NCBI GenBank assembly: GCA_949710005.1
Contig: OX453281.1
Coordinates: 20,177,561-20,241,560, forward strand
Source of the DNA: Ricordea florida
Lineage: Eukaryota > Cnidaria > Anthozoa > Corallimorpharia > Ricordeidae
Length of the DNA stretch: 64,000 nucleotides
Direction of reading: 5' to 3'
Below, piece by piece: positions 57,961 to 64,000 of the stretch; the first letter of the stretch is position 1, and every line of letters begins with the position of its first letter. Both the position numbers and the translations under genes were made by a program. The notes under the pieces are model-generated. The model saw only the letters and a list, made by a program, of their open reading frames with translations. It ran no database searches and was not told the DNA's origin.

Positions 57961-58765
57961 GTACGATCCACGCATTGTAAACCAAAAGTTTATTTTATTC
58001 GTAGTGATCATTAAAAATTCAACTCATGTAACGATGGATTTGGCGTCACAATATAAACATTATGAAACAATTCAAATTATTATGGAGGAGAAGAGTGTCC
58101 AGTTTATGTGCTCTTTGAAATAGTAGCATATTGACATGAACATGTCGGAGGGAAAAAAAGACTCTGTTGTTGCCCACAGCATTTCTTGAATCCTCACTCT
58201 CCCGCGTTCTAAGCGTATATGTGTCTAGAACGTTATGCATCATTGTCTTGCGGATTTTAAGAGGTTTAAAAAAGGGACAGCAGAAAGAAATTTATTTTTG
58301 GAACAAAACCAAAATGTTTTCACCTTTTCTGCTTATACTGATGCATGTTCTTCATCATGGAAAATAGTCGTCGCCTCAAAGAGGCCTTTGATTTTATTTC
58401 TGACGAGAAATATGTACCGCGCGTGTTTGTTTGGCGCCCAGGTCAGTGACATCAGTAATCACGAATCAAAGTAGGACTATGGTGAACTCGTGGATATGTT
58501 TACAAAACAGAGAAAAAAGAAATAATTTAAAAATTACCGAGGTGTTTTTTCAGAGTTGTGATTGAATGAACTTGAAGATAATTTTAATAATCTATAATCA
58601 CAACATAAAAGTGACCAGGGAGCTGAGTAGCTTTTTGAAATAAACATACAGTGAGTACATGACGCCAATCATTTGACTACACTAGGCATCAGTTATAAGG
58701 CAGGTGGCAAGCATACAGTTGTTAAAAAATTTGATAACTTAACATAAGGGTACAGGATTAAATGG
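57961..58765. other. non-coding
   Basis: No supported exon or repeat family was seen. Confidence 0.4.
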
Positions 58766-59040
58766 CACCGAAACCAAATGTAGTTCTGGTATCCTGCTGC
58801 TCACTGTCTGTGAGTTCAAAGTTTCTAACACATGTAACAGGGTCGTCCTGAATAAGGTCTGAATTTTGTTGCCATGACATTGTCAATTTTATCATCATTA
58901 TAGTTTTTGTTGTCTACAAGTCTATTCAATGTATTCAACAGAAATATCCACCTTGATTCTGCAGCTGATAATGAACAAAACCATGTAGGATAGCCCAGCT
59001 GACGAATCATACCAAACAAGTCTTTCTTGCATTTTTGCAA
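58766..59040 (-). pseudogene. Helitron-like replication initiator fragment
   Basis: On the minus strand [20 protein letters not shown] and SAAESRW match the start of the Helitron-like N domain, which leads into the Rep nuclease of rolling-circle transposons. The family block with DPVTC follows in another frame after a one-base shift near 58880. No helicase is present, so this is a short decayed piece. Confidence 0.75.
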
Positions 59041-60164
59041 AGTATGTTAGTGATGATCTTAAAATCCTTAAGACTCTCAATCCTTTATCAAGTTGAATTA
59101 GTTTATTTACATTACCATCTCATTTTAGGTTATCAGTGGTATATATATTCAGCGTTGCACTTAAAAAAAATCACACTTGCCATCATTAATACAGCAATAC
59201 ATATTTGTTTTTATCCTTATAACTTCTTGTTTTTATAATGTAAATATGAGTCACACAACAGTAAGCAAAACAGGTAAGCCTATTTTTCCAACATGTCTAC
59301 TTCAACACAATCTAGTTCACTTCAAGGTAAATTCGGAAATCAATAGACAGAAAACTTTTCATTGTAACGGCTTGTGGTGTATTGTATATAATATAACGCT
59401 TAATACATTTTCTACATGACTTACTGTTTTCGAACCCTTTAATGACTTTCTTACATTGTAACCTTCGTGGTTCTCCGTCACGGCAGCCGCCTCCATATTT
59501 ACAAGTAAATGTTGACATACTTCTTGGCCGTCCCAATACTTCTACAACTCCATTCCTGTTAGTACTAACACTTAAATCAGTAGAAAAGTCCTACATGCGA
59601 TGTTTCTTATCCAGGTTGGCCACAGAAGCTCTTCGGTTTCACATCATGGATTCGTCAATTTATAGTAGTTTCGTTCAATAACGAGTACTCATTTCGCTCA
59701 TATAAGTTCTCATTCAAGTGCTAATTTCGCTCTATGAGTTCTCACCAAAGCTTACTACATTAGCAAGAGATTTTCTCATCTTCAGATCACTTTCGAGCCA
59801 ACTGAAATTTCATATACTGCTTGTAATCTTGGGGGCGGTCGATGGCGGTCGATGTCGGAAAAGCGAATAGTGATCATCTGTTCACGTTTAGCGCCTGGCC
59901 GAGTAAAAGGCTCATGAAATTCAGTCTCCAAGTTGGTCATTGTCCTAACTGGAAACATTTAAACTCCTTTTGATTTTAGTAAGACCGCTAATGAGGCCCT
60001 GTTAGTGAGGTTCTTTATGTCGCGCGTCTGAGTTTCAGGCTTATCCTCGGTGTAAAAACCTCACAACTGACGTCACAGCATCTATTGTTTAACCCGCAGT
60101 GATCTGTCGAAGTGATCTGTAGTGACAGGAGCCCATGGTAGTGATCGTAAATCGATGATCTGTA
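59041..60164. other. no gene established
   Basis: A minus-strand open stretch at about 59408-59560 with an intron-like CTAACAG before it and GTAAGT after it could be one cysteine-rich exon (CKYGGGC), but it stands alone. Nothing else is supported. Confidence 0.35.
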
Positions 60165-60475
60165 AATCGATGATTCGCAGGACAATTAGATGGATGGATC
60201 GGTAGATCGATGGATCTCTGGATCTCTGGATCAATAGATCGATAGATCTGTGGATCTCGATCAATAGATCGATGGATCAGTAGATCGATGGATCTCTGGA
60301 TCAATAGATCGATGGATCTGTGGATCTCGATCAATAGATCGATGGATCAGTAGATCGAAGGATCAGTAGATCGATGGATCGATGGATTAGTAGATCGATG
60401 GATCGATGAATTAGTAGATCGATGGATCTGTGGATCTCTGGATCAATAGATCGATGGATCAGTAGATCGATGGAC
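60165..60475. repeat. GATCGATGGATC-type satellite
   Basis: Short units such as GATCGATGGATCAGTAGATC and GATCTCTGGATCAATAGATC are interspersed irregularly with a basic period of about 8-16 bp. Peptides rich in RSIDL come from this repetition and are not genes. Confidence 0.95.
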
Positions 60476-61696
60476 AACAATAGTGAATACAAAATACCTT
60501 CAGAGGGCTACTTTTGTCGACATTTTTTTTTCTCGCCTAAACAAAAGGTTTGCTAAAAATCTAACATTTCCAAAAAATGAAAGCAAAATCTTAAAACGCG
60601 CACGAGATACTTCGAAAATAAAGGGGGTTTTATATAAAATTTAATAAAGCAGGTAGGTGTCATAATCCTAACAGTGCCTTGACTCCCTGGCGAACTTTCC
60701 CGCGCGAAATGGCCTCGTCCGGAGAGGTGTCATGACGAGAACTCATTAGCATCTTTTTTGTTTACATGTGATTTCGCTACGCGGCTCTATCACTGTCGTT
60801 ATCACTCGTCTTTACTTAAAATTGACTACACTGAGGTCATGAAACGTGTTTTAAAAAATAGAGAAAAGTCCTTGCGCAGTGAAAAAAATGGAAGCCGAGG
60901 CCTGTGAAGACGACAAAAGTCGAATTTTGCCGAAAGCAAAAGGATAAGCTTGTTCGACATTGTTTAGGGTTTGGTTTGATCAACCTTCAAACGTGGAACT
61001 CGAAGAAAAGACGCAGAATGAAACTCAACCGTATTTTTCGTCCGCTTCTGATTTCCCCATTGCGATCGCTCGCTTCAATTTATAATTAGGAGAACGTGAC
61101 TGTCACACTATTACTGCCTTTAAATTCCCGCGAAGATCGTCTTGGTAGCTGTGTGCGGTCAGGGTGTCATTCAGTTTGTTTAGCCCGAAAATTCATTAAG
61201 CATCGACGAACAAAAGTGTGCCGGGGATTTACATAATTCTCATTTTACAGCCGCAAACGCAACAGGGTCGGCAAATATTATTCACTACTAAATCTTGGCG
61301 TGTCTATTGAAAGATAACCAATAAGAAAGCAGGGCAATCCTGACACACTTTTAGAGACTGATCCATGCTGATTGATACTGTGCAGTACTTTTGAAGAAGC
61401 GATGGCGTTTGATACCAGATTAATTCAGCAGGACGACACTCGGTCTGATAGATATTTTCTTATTGATATTTTTTTGGAAATCTGCATTTCATAACCTTTC
61501 TATTGATATATAGTTTGTGGTAGTTGACTTCGAAAGAACGCGCGTACGAAGTTTTTTTCGAAGGACACCCGTAAAGGTATTGTGTAACCTTAACGTGACA
61601 ATGACATTCCACGAACCAATCAAAAGGTGAGATTGCCACGTGTATCTTGTTTGGAGTTTTCCCTAGTATGCCGTTCATTTCGCTTCACTTCGCACA
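60476..61696. other. region upstream of the DUF3987-type gene
   Basis: No coding exon is supported across 1.2 kb. The promoter of the gene at 61697 should be near its right end. Confidence 0.45.
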
Positions 61697-64000
61697 ATGG
61701 CTGCTGTTGGAGGACTTGGAGAAGTAAATTCAGTAAGCGATCTTGAGAGGAAGCTTGCCGAAATCCGCATTCCATGGGACGAAATTGCTCCGGCCCGCAT
61801 TCACGAATGGCTGGACGTATACTCGAAAAGCCACGGTACATCACCGGAGCTACTCTTAGCTGGAATATTGCCGTGCACCAGTGCATTGATTGGCAACACC
61901 ACAGTAAAGCTGTTTGATTCCTTTCAAGAGAAGGGAAATCTGTTTATGTTAGGCCTGGCTCCATCCGGAGCTGGAAAAACCCCCGCCTGCAACATTGGAT
62001 GCGTGAGACCGTTAATTTCGCACTTGGAGCCGCGAATTGATCAAAGCATTCTGGTTGACGAAACGTCGTCGAATGGTCTCTTTAACCACTTTGTTAACTT
62101 CCAAAAAGGTGTCGCCGGGGAATGTGTTCCCGTCTTGTGCATTGATGAAGGTTATACCTTCCTGAGCAAACTGATTTCAACGTCGAAGTCAGCATCGCAT
62201 ACTTGTCTGACAATGGAGCGTATGTGCAAGCTGTACGACGGCGATTACTGGTATTCCGTTAAGGGCAACAAAGGAAAGCGAGTGGGCGTTCAGAGTGCGC
62301 GTATGAGTATGGCGACCTTTACAACACCTCGCAGATTTTTAACTGACATATGGCCAAAGGTTGTCGCTTGCCGCAACGGACTTGCGGATCGGGTCTTAAT
62401 TATGTACCAGGATCGCCACCAAATGGAAATTGAAGAGATGGAACAGTGTTCGTCTGATATCCAGCAAGGTCCATTGAAAGGCCTAGGGACCGTGTATGAA
62501 CATATCTACACAGAGCACCACCAGGAAAACCCTGTTGAATACACATTAACTGCATCCGCCCGCGAACTGTACATAAAATATTGCAAAGGAAAGACCAACA
62601 TGTCATCTTCAGTCGGTGCGTTTAATCCTGAGTGCAACGCCAAAACAGGGAAAAACGCCCTCAGGTTGGCCTTAAATCTTCACGTATTATGGCATCGTCT
62701 TGACAAGGCCTTAAATCAACTTGCTGGACCAACCCCAAAGGCAGTCAGCGAAAGCACAATGAACATGGCTTTGACTCTGCACGACACCCTTCTCGCCTTC
62801 GGAGGAGTTGCTGAAGCAGTAAGTGTTCACTTCTTTTCTTTTATGTAGACTACGAACAGCCTCTCTTTTTTTCTTAGTCCGTCGGGTATAACACGCGAGA
62901 AGCGAAACGCGCGAGAGATGAAAGTTGATACGCACACGACGAGGAATTTTATTTTACTTTGAAATATGTACATAAATTAAAGAAATCATGAGTTGAAATG
63001 AAAATTGACTAGTATGCTTCTCGCGGCTTCGTCTCTCGCGCGTGTTCAACCGTCAAAGTTTCCAAAATAAAACGGTCTTCACTAGGCCTTTCACGATTGT
63101 ACAGCCCAACTTTTCAGTACCTTTTTTGAGTATCTTACATTTTGGGGAGCACACTTAACTACGTTTTTGCGTTTGGGGTGACATTTCCGAAATATTTTTC
63201 ATTTTGTTGCAAATTTCAAACTAAAAACGGCAGGTCTGTTTCGAGGATAAAAGGTGTTAAGAATGAGTTTAACTACGATTACTGGTAACCGCAGTCCGGC
63301 CAGTAACTAAATTGCAGTTATCAGTTCAGCTGATATCAGTAACGGGCCTATTATTTATTATCCAGACGTAGTTTGCAGTGCTTTTTTTTTTTTAATTTAA
63401 GGTACCTAAACACATTTTCTCCTGGGTGGTCAGCGATTTTGCACAACACCGCACGACTTCCAAAAATTACTCTCATCCTTAACTTAAACATTTTTTGGTG
63501 TTGTTTTAGCCACGTATGGCACAATTTTTTTGAGTGGTTTCTACTGATCAGGAATGGGCTGCTCCCTTCTTTGTACGAAGTGGCCACCGAAAGTGAGAAT
63601 ACACATAACAAATTTTTTTCTTTTTGTTTTCTGTTATGATAGTGTTTGCAGTTGAAACAAGGGACTGCAGCAATACGTATGGACATTTCGAAAGAAGACA
63701 TCAAGAAGAAAATTTTGTCCCTATCTGGGCCGTTTTGCAATGCGAAACGCGTCTACAACAGTTTTTCTTCAAGTTCGCGACCCAGCCCTCAAGTCACAGA
63801 ACAGTGTTTTAGGGAATTGGCCAATGAATCTCTTGGCACTTTCAAGAAGGTACAGAAGTCTACGTTCTTCTATAAAGCGTTACCATCAACGCTTGCTGCT
63901 TCCGAACATCATCTTGGTGCTCTTAACTTGTCCCTTGAAGATTATAAAGCAAATTTTTTAAAGAAGGATGACCTTCTTCCCTCCTCCCAAAGGGATAAGA
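61697..64000 (+). CDS. DUF3987-type P-loop protein, partial at right edge
   Basis: Exon 1 is 61697-62818 (374 codons, donor GTAAGT). A second exon from 63652 (after TTTGCAG) continues in phase and stays open to the window end. Residues 84-96 hold a Walker A-like LGLAPSGAGKTPA, and VLCIDEG near 145 is a Walker B candidate. The layout matches the DUF3987 family, best known from phage and plasmid primase-helicase proteins and found in multiple copies in cnidarian genomes as I recall. Its role in animals is unknown to me. No terminal repeats are seen, so whether it belongs to a mobile element is open. Confidence 0.7.

Noticed and set aside
59312-59560. A cysteine-rich exon on the minus strand
   Set aside because: Splice-like borders exist, but there is no partner exon and no recognised domain, so it was not listed as a gene.
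60082-60334. RSID-rich peptides on the minus strand
   Set aside because: They are translations of the GATC-type satellite.

Overview
The window is animal genomic DNA. Spliced UDP-glucuronosyltransferase (UGT) exons, many DNA transposons, tRNA-derived SINEs and a Maverick/Polinton-type integrated virus fit a cnidarian, most likely an anthozoan such as a stony coral. That identification rests on gene style and was not tested by a search. Introns here have GT/AG borders, and I worked out exon joins by hand from splice sites and phase.

Two UGT genes frame the window, tail to tail. UGT-1 (+) shows exons at 3573-3861 and 32610-32886, separated by an apparent 28.7 kb intron; its earlier exons lie off the left edge. 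UGT-2 (-) is complete in five exons between 56049 and 37694 and predicts 510 residues. Most other content sits inside their introns.

Left part (1-14287): two minisatellites, a frameshifted Crypton-like tyrosine recombinase, a convergent pair of genes resembling a two-gene P-like transposon (C2H2 protein and 801-residue transposase), and a five-exon gene joining an MBD-like domain to a Mutator/Kolobok-like transposase.

Centre (14288-30506): a complete 16.2 kb Maverick/Polinton-like element with 453 bp terminal inverted repeats that I read as identical, and a 5 bp target duplication (CATAG). It encodes a protein-primed type DNA polymerase B, an rve integrase, a candidate major capsid protein, an A32-like packaging ATPase, a penton-like candidate and several small membrane proteins. 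It also encodes a 153-residue protein laid out like RNA polymerase subunit RPB7. Hairpins lie after most convergent gene pairs, and the structural genes share an upstream motif. All its reading frames look intact, which suggests recent insertion.

Right part (30512-64000): MITEs, minisatellites, SINEs, remnants of a second virus-like element (45136-46164), and a nested stack at 51.6-55.7 kb in which an autonomous PIF/Harbinger transposon sits in an element with 8 bp target duplications, itself in the loop of a palindrome. There is also a Helitron fragment and a DUF3987-type ATPase gene that runs off the right edge.
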